Source: Xanthobacteraceae bacterium (GTDB lineage: Bacteria; Pseudomonadota; Alphaproteobacteria; Rhizobiales; Xanthobacteraceae). Taken from it: a stretch of DNA of 10,273 nt. The stretch is from contig JASHYD010001191.1 in NCBI GenBank assembly GCA_030043175.1, positions 1 through 10,273 of the forward strand. The letters are read 5' to 3'. The stretch's first letter is position 1. Each line of letters starts with the position of its first letter. This document shows, piece by piece, positions 1-6,746 of the stretch. The notes beneath the pieces were generated by a model. The model ran no database searches. It was not told the origin of the DNA and saw nothing but the letters and a program-made list of their open reading frames with translations. A program made the position numbers and the translations under genes.

Positions 1-692
1 TTACCGGAGGCGCGGAACGTCTTCATCCAAGCCAGCGAGTTCTTATCGAATGACTCTCTAGCCATAAAATCCTCGCCGGTGCTGACGAACCCGCGCGCGG
101 CGAGCACGTCGAAGGTCTTCTGCTGCGTCAATGGGTCTGGAGGACCCCCCGCCGGAACGCTCACTGGGTTGATGCTCACATGTATGAACATGTCGGCAAT
201 GGAATACTTCTGGATCGCTCCAATGACGCGATTAGCGTAAGCGTTGGGATCTTCGTCTTTCTCGATTCGGATGAAGTCAGACACCGTCGTTATCCCACCG
301 GCCAAAGCGGCCGCAGAGCCACTGGTGAGATCATCGGCATTGCCCTTCGGATTAGGCGGGACGACGGGTTCCAGGTTCAGATGCGTATGCGTATCGACGA
401 TGCCGGGCAACAACAGCATGCCGGAGGCATCGATCTCGCGCGCGCCGGGCGCAGCCACAAGCTTCGGACCGATCTCCACAATTTCCTCGCCGCGAATTCT
501 GACATCGGCCTGCATGCGGCCGTCTTCGTTGACGATAAGACCGTTATGAATGACCAACTCGCCAGACTGCTGCGCTTGCGTCGTAGTGGATTGCATCATC
601 AAGGACATCGCCAAGCAGGTTCCGGCCGCCAAGTAGGTTCTGACGGTGGCGGACGATCTGCGGCCCAACCGCGGTCGTAAAGAAGAGCCCAT
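1..692 (-). CDS. Secreted amidohydrolase, hydantoinase/dihydropyrimidinase-like (3' end outside window)
   Basis: Reading leftward from an ATG at 692, the frame stays open for 230 codons and runs off base 1, so the C-terminus is missing. An AGAGGA ribosome site lies just upstream. Residues 1-40 look like an exported leader: an arginine-rich start (RPRLGRRSS), a hydrophobic stretch around 20-33, and a likely cut after TQA (residue 40). The mature part opens with the small beta-sandwich typical of amidohydrolases (ELVIHNGLIV), then PGIVDTHTHLN with the metal-binding HxH at H102/H104. DDLTSGSAAALAGGITTVSDF (about 120-140) matches the hydantoinase/dihydropyrimidinase pattern DD-x-GT-AA-AGGTT--DF. 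The family hydrolyses cyclic amides or related C-N bonds with one or two metals. Odd point: aligned on the following FMA, the position of the usual carboxylated lysine is glutamate (E207). The family is fairly sure. The substrate is unknown, and a periplasmic location is inferred. Confidence 0.85.
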   Translation of the reverse strand, partial: MGSSLRPRLGRRSSATVRTYLAAGTCLAMSLMMQSTTTQAQQSGELVIHNGLIVNEDGRMQADVRIRGEEIVEIGPKLVAAPGAREIDASGMLLLPGIVDTHTHLNLEPVVPPNPKGNADDLTSGSAAALAGGITTVSDFIRIEKDEDPNAYANRVIGAIQKYSIADMFIHVSINPVSVPAGGPPDPLTQQKTFDVLAARGFVSTGEDFMARESFDKNSLAWMKTFRASG

Positions 693-1195
693 GGTTTTCC
701 TCTTTCGCAATGAGAGTTGAGTTGCGGAAGCTAGCGTAATGTAATGCGGCGCCAGAAAACAATAATTGTCCTTGCAATGATCGTCCTTCGAAAGAATACG
801 ACAACAGTGTATATGGCCATCGCCAAAATACGCGCAGATTACATCCCCCGCAAGGGGACTTCTCGAATTGTTGCCACTCAACATAATTCCGGGCGTATTT
901 TGAATCTGACTTAGATCGGCACGCTAATAGATCTCGTGTCCATCGTGATCGACGCGATTTTACTTTTTCTTTCTGAACTGTTTGAGTCCATTATCTCAGG
1001 GCTGTCTGACCATTGAAGGCTACAGTCGCGGCTCCGCGCCCGAAGCCTTGCACGACAGGTGGTAATGGACCCGAATGACGGACTGGACCTTTGAGCAGCC
1101 TCTGAGAACGGCACGCACTTAAAGCGCGGTGCTGTTCACATGGAGCTTCCAGATGCCGAAATGACCTCAGCCTGAATTGCACCAGAGGCGCCGCC
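693..1195. other. Gene-poor stretch upstream of the amidohydrolase
   Basis: No convincing gene is seen here on either strand. The part next to 692 must hold the leftward promoter of the amidohydrolase. It is AT-richer than the surroundings, but I could not settle on one -35/-10 pair. A short hairpin (TCCCC/GGGGA, about 844-859) is present. From about 915 to 1016 one plus frame reads as hydrophobic residues (VSIVIDAILLFLSELFESII) after a TAG. It has no ATG and no ribosome site, so it is not called as a gene. A 15-codon plus frame at 1075-1122 (MTDWTFEQPL...) may be the decayed start of the excisionase-like remnant that follows. Confidence 0.5.
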
Positions 1196-1199
1196 GGGC

Positions 1200-1350
1200 T
1201 ACTCGCCAAATCGGGTTGGCGCGCTTCTCAAACGGACCGGGGCACCATCCGCAAGTGGATCACGCAAGTCAAGGTGATGGGGATCGAGCTCGGCAAGTCG
1301 CAGAGATACTGATCCCGCCAACCGAGGTCGAGCGTCTCCGGCAAAAATGA
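1200..1350 (+). pseudogene. Decayed excisionase-like / MerR-type HTH DNA-binding protein
   Basis: Three successive plus frames give pieces that join into one excisionase-type helix-turn-helix. They are NRVGALLKRT (to about 1238), RGTIRKWITQVKVMGIELGK then SQRY (about 1238-1307, ended by TGA), and IPPTEVERLRQK (1312-1347, then TGA at 1348). The joined pattern, TIRKWI-x-KVMGI-LGKSQRY-x-IP-x-EVERL, is the usual order of a recognition helix, a wing and the closing 'RY-IP--EVE-L' of small excisionase or MerR-like proteins. Each junction fits the loss of one base. Such proteins control excision or transcription in phages and integrative elements. No start codon or intact N-terminus is seen, so this is a remnant. 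The reading rests on pattern recognition of about 45 residues. An alternative is a chance match in non-coding DNA. Confidence 0.45.
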
Positions 1351-1635
1351 TCAGTCGCATAAAGTGCGAAGCCCGCCGGGAGTCACACTGAGCGGAGTTC
1401 GGCTGTGGATATCTCGCGAGCACCCCGCGGTGCGACTCGCGGGAGTACAACGCAAGACGTAGCAATGTACGAGCATCATGTGGCCGAGGAGCGGCCTGCG
1501 GGGCAACCAGAATTGATTACCGGCATCGAGATCGCCACGGCGGTATTCCATTCCGGTGGCATGTGTCCATTTAGTCAGCATCGTCCTGCCGGAGGCTATC
1601 GTCGGTCGGATCGCGGGTTGGGAGGAGCTTCGCCC
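1351..1635. other. Non-coding leader of the DUF2786-like gene
   Basis: No separate gene is supported. The frame of the following gene stays open back to a GTG at 1405, but the ATGs or GTGs there lack a ribosome site, and the predicted residues look unlike a folded protein. An imperfect hairpin lies at 1415-1441 (CGCGA and GCACC pairing with GGTGC and TCGCG, with a 3-base bulge). No T-run follows it, so it is not called a terminator. Confidence 0.4.
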
Positions 1636-2028
1636 ATGCCGGTGAAACGCACAGTCACGAAGCGCGCCCGCTCGAACGTTGCGCGCATCAACATCCCGGC
1701 CCTCAACTCGGTGCGCCGCGAGTATCTCCTCGGCCTCGCCCGCAAGTATGAGGATGAGGTCGAACAGCTGAACTCGCTTCCCGGTGACATGCGGCCCGCT
1801 CAGTGGAGGCTCCGCCGGACGCAGTGCCTGAAGATCGCGGCGATCTACCGCGAGATGGCCGATTTTGCCTTCGCCGGCGACGACCCCGAAGCCCATTCCG
1901 AAAAACAGAAGCTCGCCGCCAAGCTCCGTGCCATGACAGTGGCCAACGGCTGCACCGAAGCGGAGGCCGAGACGGCGCAAATGATGCTGTTCCGCCTGGA
2001 GGCGCAGGAGGCGATCCCATGCGCCTAA
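1636..2028 (+). CDS. Small hypothetical protein with DUF2786-like C-terminal region
   Basis: 130 residues. The ATG at 1636 is chosen because a strong GGAGGAG ribosome site sits at 1621-1627. The upstream open frame has no such site. The protein starts basic (MPVKRTVTKRARSNVARINI), continues with a charged helical segment (about residues 27-80: RREYLLGLARKYEDEVEQL, WRLRRTQCLKIAAIYREMADF) and ends with EKQKLAAKLRAMTVANGCTE followed by AEAETAQMM. That last part resembles the DUF2786 pattern 'K-RaLl--T-engcTeaEA--A---a--Lm'. DUF2786 proteins are common in phages, plasmids and integrative elements and have no established biochemical role. No catalytic residues are recognisable. Its stop overlaps the start of the broken primase-like gene by 10 bases, suggesting one former operon. 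It is the only intact reading frame in the remnant region. The gene call is fairly sure, the domain assignment moderate. Confidence 0.65.
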   Translation: MPVKRTVTKRARSNVARINIPALNSVRREYLLGLARKYEDEVEQLNSLPGDMRPAQWRLRRTQCLKIAAIYREMADFAFAGDDPEAHSEKQKLAAKLRAMTVANGCTEAEAETAQMMLFRLEAQEAIPCA

Positions 2029-2387
2029 CGCCATTTTGGGCCGATCGGGTGAACCCGATGCAGCGCGTCGATCCCTCGGCGAGATCCAGCGACGCAATTG
2101 CTGCGCATCTCACGGCGACCTGGAGGAAACGCGAGATCGATGTTTCATGCCCGCGATGTGGTGGGCGGATCGATTCCGGATCAATGTGAACGAGCGGCGC
2201 TGGGCCTGTCGCAAGTGTTTTCACTTGACCGAGCGGCGACGTGATCGAGTTCGTGCAGTGGTACGATGGCATCAGCCGGCGCGAGGCCGTGCTGCAACTG
2301 ATCGGCGAAAATGGTCGGACGGCAGGATGGAACGCCGCAAGGTCGACGTCGAGGTTTTGCGGCACCAGTGGCGACGCTCGACCGTGA
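2019..2387 (+). pseudogene. Frameshifted CHC2-type zinc-finger primase-like protein
   Basis: The ATG at 2019 overlaps the previous stop and is preceded by CAGGAGG. The first frame gives 56 residues ending with EIDVSCPRCGG (about 2130-2165) and then stops at TGA 2187. The conserved continuation is in another frame: DRFRINVNERRWACRKC (about 2168-2218). The next conserved block returns to the first frame: GDVIEFVQWYDG and SRREAVLQLIGENG (about 2235-2315), stopping at 2385-2387. Joined, the order CPxCGG-DRF-IN----W-CR-C--GDVI-fV---dGi--reAv--L-G is that of the CHC2 zinc-binding domain of DnaG-like primases found in phages and plasmids. One lost base near 2165 and one gained near 2230 explain the frames. 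The catalytic toprim region is absent, so only the zinc-finger part is left. A longer tail in the second frame (to 2437) may be old C-terminal sequence. This gene would have served replication of a mobile element. Confidence 0.65.
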
Positions 2388-2583
2388 ACAATCGCGACAT
2401 TGGGCGTGATCGCCACGCCTTTTCGGTGCGCCTTTAACGCGCTCACCGTCCAAATCGACATAACAATCAGGAAAGCCCAGATGGCCGCACAAAACTTGAC
2501 ACATTTATACCAAGTGTTTTGAGTCAAAATGCGATTGCTGGTCCGCGCGTTGACTGGTTGAGTGGGACCCTCCCGATTTCTTG
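2388..2583. other. Intergenic region between mobile-element remnants and ABC operon end
   Basis: This holds the tail of the primase remnant (open to TAA at 2437 in one frame) and then about 150 non-coding bases. The leftward operon ends at 2584, but no hairpin plus T-run reading leftward is visible here, so its terminator was not found. AT-rich sequence with a TTGACA at about 2496 and a 13-base palindrome (2517-2529) is present. No -10 box suits that TTGACA well. Confidence 0.4.
2517..2529. repeat. Short palindrome TTTTGAGTCAAAA
   Basis: A perfect 6+1+6 inverted repeat in an AT-rich patch outside any gene. It could be a protein-binding site. No gene starts nearby on the plus strand that it would control, so its role is unknown and chance is possible. 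Confidence 0.3.
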
Positions 2584-3423
2584 CTAATGGGGTTGGCGCT
2601 TCACGCGCGTGACGATCTGCGTCGGATCGACGAATTTCAGCGCGACCACGAGCCAGGCCAGGGTCGTCACCATATACACGACGGCCATGGCATCGATCGA
2701 CTGGTTGGCCCGCACGCCGGCAGCATAGGCCGCGTAATAGAGCGTGACGACCAACGTTTGGCTGTCGGGCCCGGCTGTGAAGAAGGTGAGCTCGAACATC
2801 GCAATCGTGCGCACGAGGACGAGCAGCAGGGCGGCGAGAATACCCGGCATCAGCAGCGGAACAAGAACGTGGAGAAACAGCCGCCCAGTCGCAGCGCCGA
2901 ACACGCGCGCTGCGGCCTCGATGCGCGGATCGATCTGCTCGATGAACGGGATCATCACCAGCACGACAAACGGCACGGTCGGCACCAGATTGGCGAGGAT
3001 GACGCCGGACATACTGCCGCCGAGATGCAACTGATAGAGCACCGTCGCGAGGGGAATGCCGAAGGTGATTGGTGGGATCATCATCGGCAACAAAAACAGC
3101 ACGATCACGAACTGCTTACCGGGAAAATTGCGCCGCGCCAGCGCATAAGCAGCGGGAACGCCGATCAGGCCCGAGAATAGCACGACCGCGGCGACCACCT
3201 GGAAGGTGACGATGAGGATATCGTGCAACTGGAATTCGTCCCAGGCCGAAACATACCAGCGGACGGTAAATCCCGCCGGCAGCCAGGCGCCAAACCAGCG
3301 CGTCCCGAGTGAATTGACGACGACCGCCGCGATCGTCGCGACCACGTTGACGACAAAGAAGAGCACGAGTGCCCAGATCGCGATAGCCCATAAGGACTCG
3401 GCAACGGATTTGTCCCGCGCCAT
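2584..3423 (-). CDS. ABC transporter permease, spermidine/putrescine (PotC)-like
   Basis: 279 residues, a normal length for this family. The ATG at 3423 is chosen. It lies 5 bases after the stop of the preceding permease, with GAAAGGG as ribosome site. A GTG at 3432 that overlaps that stop is an alternative start. The protein is an inner-membrane subunit. About six hydrophobic segments are visible (for example residues 12-36, 67-94, 104-128, 140-160, 190-210, 243-262). The cytoplasmic EAA loop that docks on the ATPase is clear: EAAARVFGAATGRLFLHVLV, followed by PLLMPG, at about 169-194. The phrase LLPMMIPPITFGIPL is typical of the polyamine/opine/phosphonate type importer group. It is the last gene of the operon and is probably made together with the other permease to form a heterodimeric channel. 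The family is sure. The transported compound is not evident from the sequence. Confidence 0.93.
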   Translation of the reverse strand: MARDKSVAESLWAIAIWALVLFFVVNVVATIAAVVVNSLGTRWFGAWLPAGFTVRWYVSAWDEFQLHDILIVTFQVVAAVVLFSGLIGVPAAYALARRNFPGKQFVIVLFLLPMMIPPITFGIPLATVLYQLHLGGSMSGVILANLVPTVPFVVLVMIPFIEQIDPRIEAAARVFGAATGRLFLHVLVPLLMPGILAALLLVLVRTIAMFELTFFTAGPDSQTLVVTLYYAAYAAGVRANQSIDAMAVVYMVTTLAWLVVALKFVDPTQIVTRVKRQPH

Positions 3424-3428
3424 GCGGG

Positions 3429-4328
3429 TCACCCTTTCCCGCCGCCGGCGGCACCGCGATAGACAAGTGCGCGCACCGACAGGATCAAGGTCACAGCGGC
3501 GAGCTGCACGATACCCATGATCATAGCGATCGCAGAAGCCATCGAATAGTCGTATTGCTCGTAAGCCGCCTGATAGGCGGCGATCGAAATAACACGCGTC
3601 GCGCCGGCCGGTGAACCGAGCAGTACTGCCGATGGAAAGACCGAGAAAGTCTGGACGAAGGACAGGCACAGATTGACGGCGAGCCCTTGCGCAAGAAGGG
3701 GCAGAATGACGTACCAAAAACGCTCGCGCGCTTTGGCGCCGAGCGTCGATGCCGCCTGCTCCAGCGAGGGATCGATGCCGGTAATATAGGAGAGCGTGAG
3801 AAGGAAGGTGAACGGGAAGCCCGACATGACGAGCGAAAGCATCACGCCGACGTAGTTGTGCACGAGCCGTACCGGTCCAAAGCCGAGAAGTGCCAAGCCG
3901 CGGTTGAACCAGCCTTGTGGCCCCAAATAATTAAGCAGCCCTTCGGCGATCAGCACGGTGCCAAGCGTGATCGGCACCACCAGAATGGTTGTGAGAATCC
4001 GCCGATGCTGCAGGCGGCGCACCCGCATCGCGACGGGAATAGAGAGGAGGACGTTGATGAGAGTTGCCGGCACTGCAAGCCACAGTGTCGCAGTGATCGT
4101 ACCGTAGAGAAACGGGTCGGTGAAGAACTTGCGGTAATTGGCGAGCCAGTCGCCAGTCTTCGGGTTGAGCGACAGCGCGAAACCATAAAGGAACGGATAC
4201 ACGAACAGGCCCGCGATGAAGAAGATTGCGGGTAGCGCGAGCAGTGTCACCCCATCGAGATCGCGCAAGGCAAGGCGCACGCGCAGCGGCGTCCGCTCCG
4301 GCGCTGCCTCGATAGCATCGCCGGTCAC
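3429..4328 (-). CDS. ABC transporter permease, PotB-like
   Basis: 299 residues. The start is GTG at 4328, overlapping the ATPase stop as GTGA and preceded by GAGGAGG, so translation of the two is probably coupled. Hydrophobic segments lie at about 27-53, 76-101, 112-133, 158-180, 205-230 and near the C-terminus. The EAA docking loop reads EQAASTLGAKARERFWYVIL followed by PLL (190-212). The sequence is of the PotB/FbpB kind: inner-membrane permease of a binding-protein-dependent importer. Its partner is the permease encoded just downstream. The N-terminal 25 residues are polar and cytoplasmic. No missing key residue was noticed. Confidence 0.93.
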   Translation of the reverse strand: MTGDAIEAAPERTPLRVRLALRDLDGVTLLALPAIFFIAGLFVYPFLYGFALSLNPKTGDWLANYRKFFTDPFLYGTITATLWLAVPATLINVLLSIPVAMRVRRLQHRRILTTILVVPITLGTVLIAEGLLNYLGPQGWFNRGLALLGFGPVRLVHNYVGVMLSLVMSGFPFTFLLTLSYITGIDPSLEQAASTLGAKARERFWYVILPLLAQGLAVNLCLSFVQTFSVFPSAVLLGSPAGATRVISIAAYQAAYEQYDYSMASAIAMIMGIVQLAAVTLILSVRALVYRGAAGGGKG

Positions 4329-5389
4329 GGCACCTCCTCCGCATAGATGAGAACTCGGCTCGGATCGGTAGCGAGCCGCGCGCTGTCGCCCTTCGCAACC
4401 TTATGTTTGGAGCAAAAGTAAAGCTCACTGCCGTCACTGGTGCGGCCGGAGCAATAGAAATCGCGGCCGTGATATTGTGCGGATTCGACCGTCACGGCGA
4501 GCGGCCCGTTGGCTTCGGCCTTAAGGTCGTCGGGCCGGATCGCTACGATCGCGTTGCCTTCCGCTGCCGCACCGACTGGCGTGCCCTGCACGTCCGTGCC
4601 GCCGATTCGCACGCTCAGCAGGTTGCCCGACTTCGACGCCTGCGAGCGAACTTGGTTGCGATAACCCATGAATTCCGCAACGTCGGCATACGCGGGCCGG
4701 GCGTAGAGCTCTGGCGGAGTGCCGACCTGACGCACGACCCCATCGCGCATCACCACGATGCGATCGGCGAGCGACAGCGCCTCCTCCTGGTCGTGCGTGA
4801 CGTAAATCGTCGCCGAGCCGATCAAATCATGGATCCGACGAATTTCGGCGCGCATCTCGAGACGCAACTTGGCGTCGAGGTTCGACAGCGGCTCATCCAT
4901 CAGGACGAGCGGCGGTTCGATGACGATAGCGCGGGCAATCGCGACGCGTTGCTGCTGCCCTCCCGACAACTGACCCGGCAACTTCTCGCCTTGGTTAGCG
5001 AGACGCACGATCGAGAGCGCCTCGCTGACCTTCTTTACAATGTCCGCCTTCACACGGCTCCGCATCGACAGGCCAAAGGCGATATTGCGCTTCACGCTCA
5101 TGTGCGGAAATAGCGCGTAATTCTGGAACACCATGCCAAAACCGCGCTGTTCCGGCCTGAGTCGGTCGATGCGCGTTGAGTCGAGCCAGATGCTGCCGCT
5201 TGACAACGTTAGCAAGCCGGCCAAGCAGTTGAGCGCTGTGGATTTGCCGCACCCCGATGGCCCGAGCAAGGCGATGAACTCACCTCGCCGCACGTTCAGC
5301 GTCACGCCCTTGAGCGCGTTGACGCTGCCGAAGCTGCGGCTCATTCCATCGAGCTTGAGCTCGCGGAAACCGCGGCCGGCGATCGCCAT
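4325..5389 (-). CDS. ABC transporter ATP-binding protein, PotA-like
   Basis: 354 residues from the ATG at 5389 (MAIAGRG...), preceded by GGAAAGGA. A longer open frame to 5461 is not supported. All nucleotide-binding motifs are intact: Walker [10 protein letters not shown] (43-51), Q-loop [11 protein letters not shown] (Q89), signature LSGGQQQR (141-148), Walker B VLMDEP (162-167), H-loop VTHDQEE (H199). The part after about residue 240 is the TOBE-type regulatory domain found in PotA, FbpC and MalK-like ATPases, with [10 protein letters not shown] as a typical piece. It hydrolyses ATP to drive import through the two downstream permeases, on the cytoplasmic face of the membrane. It follows the binding-protein gene after a 107-base gap holding hairpins. 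The family is sure. The substrate cannot be told from the ATPase. Confidence 0.95.
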   Translation of the reverse strand: MAIAGRGFRELKLDGMSRSFGSVNALKGVTLNVRRGEFIALLGPSGCGKSTALNCLAGLLTLSSGSIWLDSTRIDRLRPEQRGFGMVFQNYALFPHMSVKRNIAFGLSMRSRVKADIVKKVSEALSIVRLANQGEKLPGQLSGGQQQRVAIARAIVIEPPLVLMDEPLSNLDAKLRLEMRAEIRRIHDLIGSATIYVTHDQEEALSLADRIVVMRDGVVRQVGTPPELYARPAYADVAEFMGYRNQVRSQASKSGNLLSVRIGGTDVQGTPVGAAAEGNAIVAIRPDDLKAEANGPLAVTVESAQYHGRDFYCSGRTSDGSELYFCSKHKVAKGDSARLATDPSRVLIYAEEVP

Positions 5390-5409
5390 GATGAACCATC
5401 CTTTCCGGA

Positions 5410-5472
5410 CCAGTCGAATACTAACGACTGGCGAGGCGTCCCGCTGCCCTCCTCGACTCACGGGCAGGGCGG
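5410..5472 (-). promoter_or_regulatory. Two hairpins between binding-protein and ATPase genes
   Basis: The gap between the two genes holds two inverted repeats. One is perfect: CCAGTCG (5410-5416) with CGACTGG (5425-5431), loop of 8. The other is longer but bulged: CCGC+TGCCC (5441-5449) with GGGCA+GCGG (5462-5472), 2-base bulge. No T-run follows on the leftward strand, so they are not typical terminators. In binding-protein operons such structures often protect the upstream message from 3' decay, so that the binding protein is made in excess. That role is inferred here. Confidence 0.5.
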
Positions 5473-5496
5473 AAGCTTCTCCATTGCGGTCGCAGC

Positions 5497-6678
5497 CTAT
5501 GTCTTCTTCTGCGAGCCGATCTGCTCGTCCCAGCGAGAGAAGGCGTAGACGAGCTTGTCGGGTAACAATGGCAGTTCCTGCTTGTTGTTCGCGATCGCCG
5601 CCGCATACTCGTCGCGGCCGAACTCCTTGATGATCTTCTGGCTCTCTTCCGGCGCCATCGAGATCGGGACGTCCTTCACCGCTGGACCCGGATAAAAGTA
5701 GCCGGCATCATAGGTTGTCGCCTGGGCCTCTTTCGACAGCATGTAGTTCACAAGATCGATGAGCACCGCGAGCTTCTGGTTCGGCACGCCCTTAGGGATG
5801 CAGAGGTAGTGGGCGTCGAGGACCCAATGGAAGCCCTTGAGGAAGAACACTTTGGCTTCCTTGGGCACCACGCCGAGCGCGCGCGGATTGATATCCCAGC
5901 CCACGTGCGACGCGATCATGTCACGGGAGCCTTCGCCCAACTCCTTCATCATCGGGCCGGTACCGGCCGGGTAATATTCGATGTATCGGCCGAGTTCTTT
6001 GAGGTAAGCCCAGGTCTTGTCCCAGCCATCCTTCGGGTCATGCGGGTCTTTGTCGCCGAGAATGTAGGGCAGACCCATCATGAAGGCGCGGCCCGGGCCG
6101 GAGTTCGCGGGGCGTGCATACATGAAGCGGTTCGGATTGGCCTTGCCCCAGGCGAGCAGTTCCTCCGCGGTCGTGGGCACCTGCTTGACCTTGTCGGGCA
6201 TGTATTCCATCACCGGACCGGCCGGGCAGAAGACGATGCAGACGCCCTGGTTCGAAGCGAGGCTTTGCATCAGCTTGGCGCCGGGCAGGTAGATGTCATC
6301 GAGCTTCGGCAGCTTCGACGCATACTCCGACGCAACCGGAATCCACAGCTTCTGGTCGACGCCGGCCGAAAGCGCGTCGATGCCAGTGAGCACGCCGTCG
6401 ATATCGACGCGGTTGGCGTCCTGCTGCGCCTTAATCTTGCCGGGGAGTTCGGGCGCCGGTGCCTTGGTGAAGGTAATCCTCGAGACGAACTTCCGGTTCT
6501 TGTCGCGATAGGTCTCGATTGCGTTCTGGGTGAGTGCAAGGTTACCAGCCACGTCAACGAAGTTGAGCGTGACCGGCGATGAGGGCATCGCCAGATTTTG
6601 CGCCAAAGCGCGCAAATCCATCGCCATTGAGCCGGCAATCCCGGCCACTACGGCACGACGAGTCGGTTTGGACGTCAT
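5497..6678 (-). CDS. Tat-exported ABC substrate-binding protein
   Basis: 393 residues. The ATG at 6678 is chosen for the GGAGGGG ribosome site. An in-frame upstream codon at 6717 lacks one. The N-terminus has a twin-arginine signal: TRRAVVAGIAG (R7-R8), a hydrophobic core and a likely cut after ALA (about residue 26), so the folded protein probably reaches the periplasm through Tat. The mature part resembles extracellular solute-binding proteins family 1 (COG0687/COG1840 types): LNFVDVAGNLALTQNAIETY near the start, a hinge-region segment (PANSGPGRAFMMGLPYILGD) and WVLDAHYLCIPKGVPNQ. It should capture the substrate and hand it to the two permeases. Use of Tat is frequent in rhizobial importers of this class. 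Ligand residues cannot be assigned. Its place directly behind the dehydratase and aldolase genes suggests that the ligand is their substrate. Confidence 0.88.
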   Translation of the reverse strand: MTSKPTRRAVVAGIAGSMAMDLRALAQNLAMPSSPVTLNFVDVAGNLALTQNAIETYRDKNRKFVSRITFTKAPAPELPGKIKAQQDANRVDIDGVLTGIDALSAGVDQKLWIPVASEYASKLPKLDDIYLPGAKLMQSLASNQGVCIVFCPAGPVMEYMPDKVKQVPTTAEELLAWGKANPNRFMYARPANSGPGRAFMMGLPYILGDKDPHDPKDGWDKTWAYLKELGRYIEYYPAGTGPMMKELGEGSRDMIASHVGWDINPRALGVVPKEAKVFFLKGFHWVLDAHYLCIPKGVPNQKLAVLIDLVNYMLSKEAQATTYDAGYFYPGPAVKDVPISMAPEESQKIIKEFGRDEYAAAIANNKQELPLLPDKLVYAFSRWDEQIGSQKKT

Positions 6679-6746
6679 GACCCCTCCTGCGTGTTCATTC
6701 GGTTCCGTTGTTGCCAAGGTCTAGCAAAGGTTTCAAAACATGCCGC

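Noticed and set aside
1405..1635. N-terminal extension of the DUF2786-like protein to the GTG at 1405
   Set aside because: No ribosome site before the upstream starts, residues of low-complexity Arg/Gly/Ala character, and a very strong GGAGGAG just before ATG 1636.
2184..2390. Sequencing error as the cause of the frameshifts in the remnants
   Set aside because: Cannot be excluded from one sequence, but the large neighbouring genes have no frame break, and the remnants also lack large parts of their families (start, toprim domain).
2036..2437. A 133-codon plus frame as a gene of its own
   Set aside because: Only its middle part (DRFRINVNERRWACRKC) is protein-like, and it completes the zinc finger begun in the frame from 2019. 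It is treated as part of the broken primase-like gene.
1703..2527. Long minus-strand frame opposite the DUF2786-like and primase-like genes
   Set aside because: Arg/Ser/Pro-rich antisense translation with no recognisable motif. The plus strand has ribosome sites and family patterns.
2581..3180. 199-codon plus frame opposite the last permease
   Set aside because: His/Asp/Arg-rich composition typical of the complement of a membrane-protein gene. The minus strand shows a clear permease with an EAA loop.
5440..5472. Rho-independent terminator between binding protein and ATPase genes
   Set aside because: The hairpin has no T-run after it on the leftward strand, and the downstream importer genes need the same transcript or a promoter that I cannot see.
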